64,000 nucleotides of DNA, taken from assembly GCF_009296315.1 (NCBI RefSeq), contig NZ_WHLY01000001.1:62001-126000 (forward strand), written 5' to 3'. Positions 46,385 to 55,568 of the stretch are shown here, in pieces; position 1 is the first letter of the stretch, and each line of letters starts with the position of its first letter. The stretch comes from Salmonirosea aquatica (GTDB taxonomy: Bacteria; Bacteroidota; Bacteroidia; Cytophagales; Spirosomataceae). The position numbers and the translations under genes were made by a program. The notes beneath the pieces are model-generated. The model made no database searches. It had not been told where the DNA came from and saw only the letters and a program-made list of their open reading frames with translations.

Positions 46385-47413
46385 ATGAAGAAATCTATGA
46401 AGGCAGCGGTGTGCCATGAATTCGGCCGCCCCCTCGAAATTGAAGAAGTACCCGTACCCGCTCTGGTACCGGGCCGAATCCTGGTGAAAGTGGCCGCCTG
46501 CGGCATTTGCCACACCGACCTCCATGCCATCAGCGGCGATTGGCCAGTCCTGCCGACCCTGCCGCTGATTCCCGGCCACGAAGGCGTGGGCACCGTGGTG
46601 GCCGTCGGCGAGGGAGTGGCCCAGGTGAAAGTGGGTGATCGCGTCGGGGTTCCCTGGCTCTACACGGCTTGCGGCCACTGCGAATACTGTCACGCGGGCT
46701 GGGAAACACTTTGCCACGAGCAGCAAAATACGGGCTATTCGGTGCAGGGCAGTTACGCCGAATACGTCTTGGCCGACCCTGAGTACGTGGGTCATATTCC
46801 TGACAAGCTGCCTTTTCTCGAAGCCGCACCCATCCTCTGCGCCGGGGTCACCGTGTACAAGGGGCTGAAAGAAACCGATACCCGGCCGGGGGAATGGGTG
46901 GTCATCTCGGGGATAGGCGGCCTGGGTCACCTGGCGGTGCAGTACGCCAGGGCGATGGGCCTACGTGTGGCTGCGGTGGATATCCAAGACGATAAGCTGG
47001 ACTTGGCCCAGGCGATGGGGGCCGACCTGGCGGTCAACGCCAGCCGGGAAGATCCGGTCGCGGTCATCACGAGGCAAATCGGGGGGGCGCACGGCGTGCT
47101 GGTCACTGCTCCGTCGCGCCGGGCATTCGATCAGGGGCTCGGGATGCTGCGTCGACACGGAACCATGGCCTTAGTGGGGTTACCGGCCGGGGCTTTCGAC
47201 CTGAACATATTCGACGTGGTGCTTAACCGCAAGACCGTTCGCGGCTCCATCGTGGGCACCCGGCTCGACCTGACCGAAAGCCTGGCCTTCGCGGCGGAAG
47301 GCAAAGTCAAGACCCACTACCGTACGGAAGCCCTGGCTAATGTTGATCAGGTCATGTCTGATTTGGCCAACGGAAAAATCGAAGGCCGCGTGGTACTCGA
47401 CATGACTCTGTGA
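46385..47413 (+). CDS. adhP: Zinc-dependent alcohol dehydrogenase (AdhP-like)
   Basis: The product is 342 residues from ATG 46385 (MKKSMKAAVCHEF). Catalytic zinc ligands lie in CGICHTD (Cys42) and GHEGVG. The structural zinc motif is CGHCEYCHAGWETLC, and the nucleotide-binding fold shows SGIGGLGHLAVQYA. The reaction is NAD-dependent oxidation of primary alcohols or reduction of aldehydes. The open frame extends 43 codons upstream without family sequence. A hairpin terminator follows. Confidence 0.92.
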   Translation: MKKSMKAAVCHEFGRPLEIEEVPVPALVPGRILVKVAACGICHTDLHAISGDWPVLPTLPLIPGHEGVGTVVAVGEGVAQVKVGDRVGVPWLYTACGHCEYCHAGWETLCHEQQNTGYSVQGSYAEYVLADPEYVGHIPDKLPFLEAAPILCAGVTVYKGLKETDTRPGEWVVISGIGGLGHLAVQYARAMGLRVAAVDIQDDKLDLAQAMGADLAVNASREDPVAVITRQIGGAHGVLVTAPSRRAFDQGLGMLRRHGTMALVGLPAGAFDLNIFDVVLNRKTVRGSIVGTRLDLTESLAFAAEGKVKTHYRTEALANVDQVMSDLANGKIEGRVVLDMTL

Positions 47414-47453
47414 GATTCGGCCTGGGCCGATGTACCGAGCGCTTGCACAAAGA

Positions 47454-47485
47454 AATCCCCGAACCTCATCGAAAGTTCGGGGATT
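47454..47485. terminator. Terminator after adhP
   Basis: An 11-bp perfect stem AATCCCCGAAC/GTTCGGGGATT with a 10-base loop, between adhP and the convergent 80-residue gene. There is no long T run, so strength is uncertain. Confidence 0.6.
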
Positions 47486-47507
47486 GCCTGGTGTTATGGC
47501 CTGTAAT

Positions 47508-47750
47508 TCAGGAAACGAGAATTTCCTGCTCGTCGGAATAATACACCCGCCCGTCGGACCATTGCAGCCGGGCCAGCCACCGGCCCTTGGCCAGTTGGTC
47601 GGTGGGGACCAACTGCCGTGCCTGGCCATTAGGTTTGATAGGCACCCGGAAGTCGGATGCCTGGGTAGCGGAAAAAAAAGTCACGTCGCCTTTTTGGAAA
47701 GAAGAAGGCAGGACGAAGGCCAGCAGTCGTTTGGCGGGTTCGAACGTCAT
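47508..47750 (-). CDS. Small protein, unknown function
   Basis: The product is 80 residues without membrane segments: FVLPSSFQKGDVTFFSA, then GRWLARLQWSDGRVYYSDEQEILVS. The tail resembles the last strands of FixH-type proteins, but the anchor is missing, so no assignment is made. Codon use matches the neighbours, supporting a real gene. Confidence 0.55.
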   Translation of the reverse strand: MTFEPAKRLLAFVLPSSFQKGDVTFFSATQASDFRVPIKPNGQARQLVPTDQLAKGRWLARLQWSDGRVYYSDEQEILVS

Positions 47751-47928
47751 GATTTAGAAGGGGAAAGTAGTGCGAATTGAATACAACGAAAATAGGAGCC
47801 AGGAAAAAAACGACCTACGGCCTGCGTCAGGAGAGGTACTGATTTATATCAGGATGGTGGCTATACGGCGTCACCCGAAACCCGCTGAATGGATATGAAA
47901 TTTGTCCTACCAACCAACCGACCGAACC

Positions 47929-49041
47929 ATGTTCCGGACCTTTCGACTGCTTATCCTTTTACTGTTCGCCATCAATTCCGCCCAGGCCCAGACCGCCGAA
48001 GCCTGGAATAGCCTGCGCAACTACGCCGAGAGCATTGGCGTGGATAGCAACTTTTGCGTCCAACCGGGCACGGCTTGCCTGACCCGTTATTTCACGGAGA
48101 TCGTTTACGGCCACACACCGCGCCGGATGAGTTACGAGGGAGTCACGGAGCAGATCGACTCGGCTCGCATCGAACGCCTGACCCAGCAGTTCCTGGCCGG
48201 GGGCGACTGGCGCTCCCGGCTGGACTCCCTTGAATCGAAAGATGTCAATTATTGGTTTTTGAAAGAATTCTGCAAGCGCTGCCTGGTTGACGACTACATG
48301 GAATACGAGCTGACGATCGAGCAGGTGTACGAAACGCTGAACACCTACCGCTGGATCAATCGGTTCAGCGGCGGCAAGTACATCATCGTCAACGTACCCT
48401 CCGCCACATTGCGCGTGGTGGATGCCCAGGGAGTCACACTGCTGGACAGCCGGGTAGCGGTGGGGAAATCCTCGACCAGAACTCCGGGATTCGCGGCCCT
48501 GGTGCCGAGCATCATACTATACCCTTATTGGAACGTCCCGCATTCGATTACGGTAAAGGAACTGCTGCCCAAAATCCGCCGTAATCCAGCCGCCCAATTG
48601 GAAGCCCTGAATCTGCAAGTCATCGACGGTAAGGGCAGGGCCGTGGATCCGGTTACCATCGACTGGACCACCAAGACCTTTCCCTATCGGCTGCGGCAAT
48701 CGACGGGCTGCGACAACGCGCTGGGTCTGTTGAAGTTCCAGGTGACCAGCCCGTACGCGATCTTCCTGCACGACACGAACAACAGGAGCGTCTTCTCCCG
48801 CGAAGACCGCTTTTTGAGCCACGGCTGCATCCGGGTGGAGAAGCCCGTCGAGTTGGCCAACATCCTCCTGGGCTACGAGCATTTCGACGACAATTACATG
48901 GAGACCTGCCCGATCGACGCCAGTCCGCAGTCGCTCATCCTGCCCAGGGCCATTCCGGTGCTGGTGGTTTATAACGTCCTGGATCTGGACGAGGCCAAGG
49001 TGCTGCGGGTGTACAAGGATGTCTACCGGCAGTGGCCGTAG
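47929..49041 (+). CDS. L,D-transpeptidase (YkuD/YcbB-type)
   Basis: The product is 370 residues from ATG 47929 with a signal peptide (FRLLILLLFAINSAQAQ). The YkuD catalytic domain starts with KYIIVNVPSATLRVVD and ends with the active-site motif SHGCIRV (His298, Cys300). A short helical region precedes it, as in YcbB-type enzymes. The protein would cross-link peptidoglycan (3-3 links) in the periplasm. The gene appears complete and is followed by a hairpin terminator. Confidence 0.88.
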   Translation: MFRTFRLLILLLFAINSAQAQTAEAWNSLRNYAESIGVDSNFCVQPGTACLTRYFTEIVYGHTPRRMSYEGVTEQIDSARIERLTQQFLAGGDWRSRLDSLESKDVNYWFLKEFCKRCLVDDYMEYELTIEQVYETLNTYRWINRFSGGKYIIVNVPSATLRVVDAQGVTLLDSRVAVGKSSTRTPGFAALVPSIILYPYWNVPHSITVKELLPKIRRNPAAQLEALNLQVIDGKGRAVDPVTIDWTTKTFPYRLRQSTGCDNALGLLKFQVTSPYAIFLHDTNNRSVFSREDRFLSHGCIRVEKPVELANILLGYEHFDDNYMETCPIDASPQSLILPRAIPVLVVYNVLDLDEAKVLRVYKDVYRQWP

Positions 49042-49086
49042 TTCGGAAAGCATATTCGGGATACCGATCGAAAAATTTTGCCTGAA

Positions 49087-49128
49087 TACGAATACGGGCC
49101 GCTGTAGGTGAAGCGGCCCGTATTCGTA
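49087..49128. terminator. Convergent terminator between the L,D-transpeptidase and hsp20 genes
   Basis: A perfect 17-bp stem (49087-49103 and 49112-49128) with an 8-base loop lies between two convergent genes. It should serve both. Confidence 0.7.
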
Positions 49129-49149
49129 CCCGAGTTAGTACTAATTTTT

Positions 49150-49596
49150 TCAGTCGATCGCGATGGTCTTGCTTTCGCGCTTCGGCGCATCCTTTTTAGC
49201 TATTCGGATATGGAGTACGCCGTTTTGGTAATTGGCCTGCGTATCATCCACCAAGGCTGAGTCGGGCAGAACAAATGAGCGCGAGAACGAGGTGTAACTA
49301 TACTCGCGACGATAGTTGGTTTCTTCTTCGCCTTCCGAAGTGCTGCTTTCTTTCTCCGCGCTGACGGTCAGCACTTTTCCGTCGGCCTTGATGGAGAAGT
49401 CTTCTTTTTCCAAACCGGGGGCCGCGAGGTCGATTTTGACTTCATCGGTGCTTTCGGTCACGTTGGCCTTGGGCATACTCAGCGTGAAGGGGTCGTGGAA
49501 GAACTTGCCGAATGCGTCGGTCAACGGGTCGAACAGGGTGTTCGACAGGCTGCGGCCCATTCTTTGGGCGATGGGGAATGCGGTTTCCATTTCCAT
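49150..49596 (-). CDS. Small heat-shock protein Hsp20
   Basis: The product is 148 residues. The alpha-crystallin domain runs from MPKANVTESTDEVKIDLAAPG to the conserved YQNGVLHIRIAKKD, with the KEDFSIKADGKVLTVSAEKE block between. It is an ATP-independent chaperone that holds unfolded proteins. The short N-terminal arm (MEMETAFPIAQRMGRSLS) is typical. It is divergent from a universal stress protein gene. Confidence 0.92.
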   Translation of the reverse strand: MEMETAFPIAQRMGRSLSNTLFDPLTDAFGKFFHDPFTLSMPKANVTESTDEVKIDLAAPGLEKEDFSIKADGKVLTVSAEKESSTSEGEEETNYRREYSYTSFSRSFVLPDSALVDDTQANYQNGVLHIRIAKKDAPKRESKTIAID

Positions 49597-49819
49597 GATC
49601 AGGTTGGTTTAATGGTTAAAAAACTTTTTGGGCGACCGCCCCACGGATGGGGTTATCTACCAGCAAAGATCACCGGCAGGGTGCTTATTTAACATGGGGC
49701 CCGTCAGCCGGTTCGCTGAATTTTTTCATGTCGGCATCTGACGACGCTCATGGTCGCGGGGCGGTACATACCGCACTTTTGTAATAACCAATTTCATAGA
49801 CGACACTTAGCTCCACCTC

Positions 49820-50677
49820 ATGAAAACCATCCTCATTCCCATCGACCTTAGTTCCAGGTCTTACCACACCGCCCACTTCGGGCTGGAACTGGCTCACCAG
49901 CTTGGAGGGAGTGTATTGCTGCTCCACGTCGTGCATCCTTCGCCCTCCGCTCCCAGTTTGAGCATTCCGATGGTGGAAATGGACAGCGACAGCAGGAAAA
50001 GCAGCTCCTATGATCAGTTGACCACCGATCTACAGCATTTTGAAGACGAGTTGAACGACTATAGGCGGGAAGCGGGTATGTTGGACGTGAAGATCAGCAG
50101 TCGCATGGTGGTGGGCCAGCCCGTCGAAGCGATTCTGGAAGTGGCCCACAGCGAACACCCCGCTTTTGTGGTCATGGGAACTGTGGGAGCATCCAACGCC
50201 TGGGATAAAATGGTGGGATCGGTTTCGTCGGCCGTGGCGCAGGAAGTCCGCCGCCCGCTGTGGATTCTGCCCAATGCCACGCGGCTGAACACCCTGCGGA
50301 AATTCGCCTATTTTGCCGAATTGGCGGGCAGCGAAGTGAGTTGCATCGACCAGGTTCTCGATCTGGGCGAAAAACTCAGGGCCAGGGTGAACGTAGTCCA
50401 TGTCAGCCCAGTGGAGGAAGAGGATTTCCTGGAGGCCGAAGCTATCACGGAGATGTTCGAAGTTTCATACGCAGCCAAACGGATCACTTTCCAAAATCTG
50501 ATGTTCGATACCGTAGCCGACGGTATCGAAACCTACGTAAAGCTCCACTGGCCCGACGCTGTCGTGCTGGCTCACCGCGACTGGGGTATGGTCGCGCGGC
50601 TCTTTCACCGCAGCGCAATTCGCCAGCTTGCCCTGACCACCCGGCGGCCGCTGCTCATTCTTCAAAAACAGAATTGA
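49820..50677 (+). CDS. Universal stress protein, two UspA domains (first of tandem)
   Basis: The product is 285 residues. It starts MKTILIPIDLSSRSYHTAHF and carries a nucleotide-loop-like GTVGASNAWDKMVGSVSSAVAQ at about 119-141 (quoted in part: VMGTVGASNAWDKMVGSVSS). The second half is degenerate and ends RRPLLILQKQ. It is followed after 41 bases by a paralogue in the same direction. Confidence 0.92.
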   Translation: MKTILIPIDLSSRSYHTAHFGLELAHQLGGSVLLLHVVHPSPSAPSLSIPMVEMDSDSRKSSSYDQLTTDLQHFEDELNDYRREAGMLDVKISSRMVVGQPVEAILEVAHSEHPAFVVMGTVGASNAWDKMVGSVSSAVAQEVRRPLWILPNATRLNTLRKFAYFAELAGSEVSCIDQVLDLGEKLRARVNVVHVSPVEEEDFLEAEAITEMFEVSYAAKRITFQNLMFDTVADGIETYVKLHWPDAVVLAHRDWGMVARLFHRSAIRQLALTTRRPLLILQKQN

Positions 50678-50718
50678 AAAATAAGTCCCTACCATTTATC
50701 AACTAACCCCTTTCACTC

Positions 50719-51546
50719 ATGAAAACGATCATCGTCCCAACCGACCTACGCCCCGGTACCGAAGTGGCTCTCTCCGTAGCGGCGGATATTGCAAGAGTCT
50801 ACAAAGCATCCATCGTTCTGCTGCACTCGGTGGTGTACCCCGTCCAGTCCATTGCCTACGCTGGCTCCATGCCCGTCACTACCGACAGTATGGTCAGGGA
50901 TTTCTATGACGCCGAAAGCGAGGCCGAGAAGGAAATGCGGCGGCTCATTTCACAGAAAAAATACCAGGGCATTGATATAAAGCTAAAACTTATCACGAAT
51001 GGCGACGGAATGGTGGCCGACGTCACCGGCCAGAAGGCCGATCTGATCGTGATGACTTCCCAGGGCGCTTCTGGGTTGGAAGAGCTATTTTTCGGCTCCA
51101 ACGCCGAGGTGATCGTCCGGCACGCCCATTGCCCGGTGCTAATCGTGAAAGAGGCCATCGAACACTTCCGGCCTGAAAACATCGTCTGCGCCATCGACAC
51201 GGACGACCGCCTGAAAACCATCCACCACTATCCTTTCCAGATGGGTGAACAAGGGCTTCACAAATTCCTGTACGTGTTCACCCCTACGGATGGCAAGGTG
51301 GTCGATGGAGTCAGGGAGTGGATGAGTGACTTCGCACGGACTAAGGGTATAACCGATTACGAGCTTGCATTGCGCACCGCCAATACGGTGCAGGAGGGTA
51401 TCATCGACTACGCCGAAGAAACCAAGGCTGACCTGATCGTTTTGTTCACCCACGGTTATAAAGGCCTCCGGCACCTGTTGTCAGGCAGCGTTGCGGAAGA
51501 CGTCCTTAACCATGCCAAAACCCCGGTGCTGGTTATGCGGGTGTGA
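50719..51546 (+). CDS. Universal stress protein, two UspA domains (second of tandem)
   Basis: The product is 275 residues. The first domain starts MKTIIVPTDLRPGTEVALSV and has SQGASGLEELFFGSNAEVIV. The second ends THGYKGLRHLLSGSVAEDVL and KTPVLVMRV, which is a well-kept Usp nucleotide loop. It shares an operon with the 49820 gene. A damaged MBL-rhodanese gene starts 42 bases downstream. Confidence 0.92.
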   Translation: MKTIIVPTDLRPGTEVALSVAADIARVYKASIVLLHSVVYPVQSIAYAGSMPVTTDSMVRDFYDAESEAEKEMRRLISQKKYQGIDIKLKLITNGDGMVADVTGQKADLIVMTSQGASGLEELFFGSNAEVIVRHAHCPVLIVKEAIEHFRPENIVCAIDTDDRLKTIHHYPFQMGEQGLHKFLYVFTPTDGKVVDGVREWMSDFARTKGITDYELALRTANTVQEGIIDYAEETKADLIVLFTHGYKGLRHLLSGSVAEDVLNHAKTPVLVMRV

Positions 51547-51587
51547 AGTCAGTTCATTATTTATTATAAAAAAACCAATCTGTAAAC

Positions 51588-51890
51588 ATGAAAATCGAAC
51601 AAATCTATACGGGCTGCCTGGCGCCGGGAGCCTATTTCATACTAATCCGAAGGTGAGGCGGCAGTCATCGACCCGTTGCGGGAGGCACAGCCCTGTAATG
51701 TCCCCTTGAACCATCTCAGTGATGACATAGCGCTTTTTTTCTAAAACCCCGGGCCCATCTCCTTGCATTGTGCGGGTGTGGCTACCGCTCGATGAACGCC
51801 TGCTCCATCCTGAAAGCCCGTGGCTACGACAACGTGGTGAATATCGAGGGGTTACGATGCCATACAACAGGCGGTCGTTTCGTCTTCCAG
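51588..51890 (+). pseudogene. MBL-fold/rhodanese gene with large internal deletion and frameshift
   Basis: The 5' end reads MKIEQIYTGCLAPGAYF, and one frame over SEGEAAVIDPLREAQP, which is the start of persulfide-dioxygenase-like MBL-rhodanese proteins. At 51766-51870 the text is the rhodanese end, HCAG, then YRSMNACSILKARGYDNVV, again with shifted frames. The roughly 1.1 kb that should join them is missing. The active-site Cys is in the HCAG piece. Confidence 0.7.
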
Positions 51891-51988
51891 AGTGAACGCC
51901 TGATTCAAATAAAAAAAACACACAAGCAGCTCCCCGGCTAATATAGGTATACTGTAAGAAGCTCACTATCCCTCATCCAAGCATCGCC

Positions 51989-53773
51989 ATGAAAATTTCA
52001 CTCGTGACATTCGTGATCGCGGGCCTTCCTGTCCCCCTGCTCGCTCAATCCATTCCCACGTCCTCAAACTTACCCATTGTCATTATAAAAACCAACGGGC
52101 AGACGATCGTAGACGAACCTAAGATCATGGCTGACATGGGGATTATCTACAACGGCCCCGGGAACAGGAATCAGCTGACCGATTCTTTGAACCACTATAA
52201 TGGAAAAATCGGCATCGAGTTTCGCGGGAATACCTCGCAGAATTCACCCAAAAAGCCTTACGGCCTCGAAACCAGAAAAGCCGATGGTTCTAACCTGAAT
52301 GTATCGTTGCTGGGAATGCCCGTCGAGAACGATTGGGTACTGTTTAATACCTACGACGATGAAACCTTCATGCGTGATGTACTCACCCACGCACTGGCCA
52401 GGAATGCCGGTCACTACTCTCCCCGGACGGTTTTTGTGGAGCTGTTTGTTTCCTCGAATGATTCCTTTGAGTATGAAGACTACAAGGGGATTTATGTGCT
52501 GATGGAAAAAATCAAGCAGGATAAGAACCGGGTGGATATTTCTGAGCTCGAATACAAGGACAGTACCGGCAATGCCCTGACGGGTGGGTACATCGTCAAG
52601 ATAGACCACCACGCCGGCACACCCGGTCCCTACTGGAATTCTCAGTATCCCAACGAATGCGGAGATTTTCGAACTGATTTTGAACTTCACGAGCCCGCTG
52701 ACGAGGACATACACCCCGCCCACCTGGTTTATATAAAGAATTACCTTTATCAGTTCGAGACTGCCCTGTCGGGACCGGCTTTTACAGACCCGGTGCAGGG
52801 GTACCGCGCGTATGCCGATGTGGGCAGTTTTATCGATTATTTTTTGCTTTCGGAATTGGTCCGATCGACGGATGCTTATAGCTTCAGTACCTACATGTAC
52901 AAGAATCGCGACAGCAAGGGCGGTAAACTGGTCATGGGTCCCATGTGGGATTACAATGCCTCCATGGGAAACACGCCCTATAATTTCTGTGCTGCCAACG
53001 ACACGACGGGCTGGCAGTACCAGAGCCAGCGGCTGTGCCGGGTAGACCGGAAGCAGCCTTTCTGGTGGAAGCGGCTCCTGGACGATCCCGCGTACGTGGC
53101 GCAGCTACAGGCACGATGGACCACCCTCCGGAACGGAGTGCTGAATCTTGGCACTATCATGGCGATGATCCAGCAGAATCGCGATCTTGTTTCCGAGGCG
53201 CAGCCGCGTGATTATGAGCGTTGGAACGTAGTGGGAGACCACGGGACTTTTGACGAGGAAATGGACTTTCTGAGAGACTGGCTTCGAAATCGGCTGGCAT
53301 GGATGGATCGCAACGTACCACAGCTGGGAAATTATGTTCAGGTTTCCGCCTTAACCCCACCTCCCATCACCTGCGAAAGCCCGGTATCGCTCTCTGCCTA
53401 CACGGGCAAACAACTGGCCTACGAATGGAAACTGAATGGGGACCCTGTCCCCGGTGGCGTCAATAGTACAATAGTGGCTTACAAACCGGGTACTTACAGC
53501 GTGGCTGTAACGTTGGCAGGCGATTGTTATACCGAAACACTGGCGATTGATCCCATCAGCCGGATAGTGAAGAGCGTGCAGAACGGCGACTGGAATCAGT
53601 CTTCCACCTGGTCGTGCCAGACTGTGCCCACCTCACTGGATGCGGTCGTTATTCAGCAGAACCACGCCGTCAATATTCCTCCGTCTGTTCAGGTTTCGGC
53701 TGCGAGTGTCAGTCTGGAGACGAATGCCCGCATCAATCAGCAGATCAATGCCAGCCTGCTTTTGGGGCATTAG
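51989..53773 (+). CDS. CotH-like kinase family protein, secreted
   Basis: The product is 594 residues with a signal peptide (VTFVIAGLPVPLLAQ). The CotH domain is evident: GIEFRGNTSQNSPKKPYGLE, WVLFNTYDDETFMRDVLTHA, GIYVLMEKIKQDKNRVDI and MGPMWDYNASMGN. CotH proteins phosphorylate coat proteins in spore formers; in Bacteroidota they are surface proteins of unknown target. The end (NGDWNQSSTWSC, DAVVIQQNHAVNIP) normally precedes a sorting tail, but the protein stops soon after at LLLGH, so the tail may be missing. Rhodanese fragments flank the gene. Confidence 0.85.
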   Translation: MKISLVTFVIAGLPVPLLAQSIPTSSNLPIVIIKTNGQTIVDEPKIMADMGIIYNGPGNRNQLTDSLNHYNGKIGIEFRGNTSQNSPKKPYGLETRKADGSNLNVSLLGMPVENDWVLFNTYDDETFMRDVLTHALARNAGHYSPRTVFVELFVSSNDSFEYEDYKGIYVLMEKIKQDKNRVDISELEYKDSTGNALTGGYIVKIDHHAGTPGPYWNSQYPNECGDFRTDFELHEPADEDIHPAHLVYIKNYLYQFETALSGPAFTDPVQGYRAYADVGSFIDYFLLSELVRSTDAYSFSTYMYKNRDSKGGKLVMGPMWDYNASMGNTPYNFCAANDTTGWQYQSQRLCRVDRKQPFWWKRLLDDPAYVAQLQARWTTLRNGVLNLGTIMAMIQQNRDLVSEAQPRDYERWNVVGDHGTFDEEMDFLRDWLRNRLAWMDRNVPQLGNYVQVSALTPPPITCESPVSLSAYTGKQLAYEWKLNGDPVPGGVNSTIVAYKPGTYSVAVTLAGDCYTETLAIDPISRIVKSVQNGDWNQSSTWSCQTVPTSLDAVVIQQNHAVNIPPSVQVSAASVSLETNARINQQINASLLLGH

Positions 53774-53851
53774 TGTTCAGTTCAACCGATTGCACAGCCG
53801 TAGCGCGGCCTAGAAGCCAATCCTGTAGAAACTCCCTTCCCCACCTGTGCT

Positions 53852-53956
53852 TGTACCATGCTGAAAGTCCGCGACTACGACAAGGTGGTGAATTTCAAAG
53901 GCGGTTACGACGCCATTCGACAGTTCAGAGAATTGCCGCGCACAGTTCAAAAGTAA
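53852..53956 (+). pseudogene. Second rhodanese C-terminal fragment
   Basis: The frame reads CTMLKVRDYDKVVNFKGGYDAI and ends LPRTVQK at a stop. It corresponds to the last part of the rhodanese domain seen at 51800-51870 and is better preserved in frame. The rest of the gene is absent. Confidence 0.65.
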
Positions 53957-53990
53957 CGTCTGTTTTCGACCCAAAACTCACTAACCAATT

Positions 53991-54833
53991 ATGGACAAGT
54001 ACCTATTGAATAAATCGGCTATGGTAACGGGAGCCGCTTCGGGAATTGGCAAAGCCACGGCGTTGCTGTACGGGCAGCTCGGGGCAAACGTAATGGTATC
54101 CGATATAAACGAAACGCAAGGCCAACAGGTGGTCGACGAATTGGTCGAAGCCGGGGCCTCCGCCATTTTTTTTAAGGCTGATGTGGGCGTCCCGGATCAG
54201 TGCCAGAAACTCGTGCAGGCTACCGTGAACGCCTTTGGCCAACTAGATATTGCCTTTAACAACGCCGGCATTGGGGGCGAACTGAACCAAACCGCAGACT
54301 ATTCGGTGGAGGGCTGGCAGCACATTATCAATGTCAATCTGAATAGTGTGTTTTATTGCTTGAAATATGAACTGGAAGCCATGCTGAAGCAGGCCGGCAC
54401 CGGGTCTATTGTCAACATGGCCTCCATTCTCGGACAGGTCGGTACGGCGCAGTCGCCGGGTTACGTAGCCGCCAAACACGGGGTCGTGGGTCTAACCCAG
54501 GCGGCAGCCATTGAAAATGCCGCACGCGGCATTCGGATAAATGCGATTGGCCCGGCATATATCAACACGCCCCTGCTGGGCGTATTGCCGGAGGAAGCCA
54601 GAGAAATGCTGACGGGCCTGCATCCCATCGGTCGGTTGGGCCGCTCCGAGGAAGTGGCCGAACTGGTGGTCTGGCTTTCGTCGGATAAAGCCTCGTTCGT
54701 AACCGGCTCGTATTATCCCATCGACGGGGGTACCTGGCGCAATGAAAATCGGCCCTACGTTCCACTTTCATCTTTCACCAGTTATGAAAAGCCAAACCAA
54801 TCCCGAAGTCAATTTTCTCCAGTCGCATCATAA
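53991..54833 (+). CDS. Short-chain dehydrogenase/reductase, with a probable end frameshift
   Basis: The product is 280 residues. SDR motifs: TGAASGIG for cofactor, NNAG, catalytic Ser in NMASILGQ, YVAAK (Tyr and Lys of YxxxK), and GPAYINTP. The SDR fold ends at YPIDGG near residue 248. Family members normally close with GGYLAQ. One extra G in the run near 54733 would give exactly that and a stop. Instead the frame runs 28 more codons into the next gene, so the tail is likely spurious. Confidence 0.88.
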   Translation: MDKYLLNKSAMVTGAASGIGKATALLYGQLGANVMVSDINETQGQQVVDELVEAGASAIFFKADVGVPDQCQKLVQATVNAFGQLDIAFNNAGIGGELNQTADYSVEGWQHIINVNLNSVFYCLKYELEAMLKQAGTGSIVNMASILGQVGTAQSPGYVAAKHGVVGLTQAAAIENAARGIRINAIGPAYINTPLLGVLPEEAREMLTGLHPIGRLGRSEEVAELVVWLSSDKASFVTGSYYPIDGGTWRNENRPYVPLSSFTSYEKPNQSRSQFSPVAS

Positions 54834-55077
54834 CTATGGGGTCGACAAAGCTGAAACAGATAGAAATCTGGAAAGGGTAGTAATGAATGCGCTGCGAGAA
54901 AACGTACTTATCGATTGCAGCAAAATAATAGTACGCGTAACCGGGCGCACGGTTTTTCTGGAAGGAAAAGTGCGTTTTCGAGAGGAAAGAATGTTGGCTC
55001 AAGAATGCATCGCCAACTTATTTGGGATTAGATCAGTGGTTAACTATTTAACTTACCCCTGCGCCTTTTCTCGTTGA
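54784..55077 (+). CDS. BON-domain protein
   Basis: The product is 97 residues from ATG 54784 (MKSQTNPEVNF). The BON pattern is present: VVMNALRENVLIDCSKIIVRV, TGRTVFLEGKVRF, EECIANLFGIRSVVN-like end (AQECIANLFGIRSVVNYL). BON domains bind phospholipid or act in envelope stress. There is no signal peptide, so it would be cytoplasmic. It overlaps the frameshifted tail of the SDR gene by 50 bases. Confidence 0.75.
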   Translation: MKSQTNPEVNFLQSHHNYGVDKAETDRNLERVVMNALRENVLIDCSKIIVRVTGRTVFLEGKVRFREERMLAQECIANLFGIRSVVNYLTYPCAFSR

Positions 55078-55568
55078 CTAATGTTCTTGAATTCAAGTCT
55101 TATCGGCAAAAGTTCATTCCTCCTTTGCAAGCATACCAGCTTTTTTAAAAGAGCAGACAGCAATCGATTTTCTGCAATAAGAGGTACGCTAACGACTTTA
55201 TCGGCCAAAATTCTTTTTATTGTTTATAAAACATCCTCATTAAAGGAGTTTCGGCCTGGGTGTTGGGCAAAAGTAAGATACCCACACCTGATTTTACGAA
55301 GTAAGATCAAATTGCTCGTCGCTATGAGAATCATATAAATTTTCTTGCTTGTAATGCTGGCTCTTTACGCTTTAAATACAAATGCTTGGGAGGCCAGCTG
55401 AAAAGCAGATACAGCATGCATGAACAGGAGAGGGCTCTTTGTAAATCGATAGAATAATCCACAACCAGAAACTACCGTCCTAGCTAAACATAGCAGTTGG
55501 ATACAGGGCCAACGGGAATGTTCGGTGAATATGGGAATAGAGTTGTTGCACTGGATTAACTTTGCTAA
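55078..55568. other. Gap of about 490 bases
   Basis: No supported gene. An 85-codon plus-strand frame (55081-55338) lacks any feature and is not called. Confidence 0.4.

Noticed and set aside
55081-55338. 85-codon plus-strand ORF
   Set aside because: No features; composition resembles noncoding sequence.
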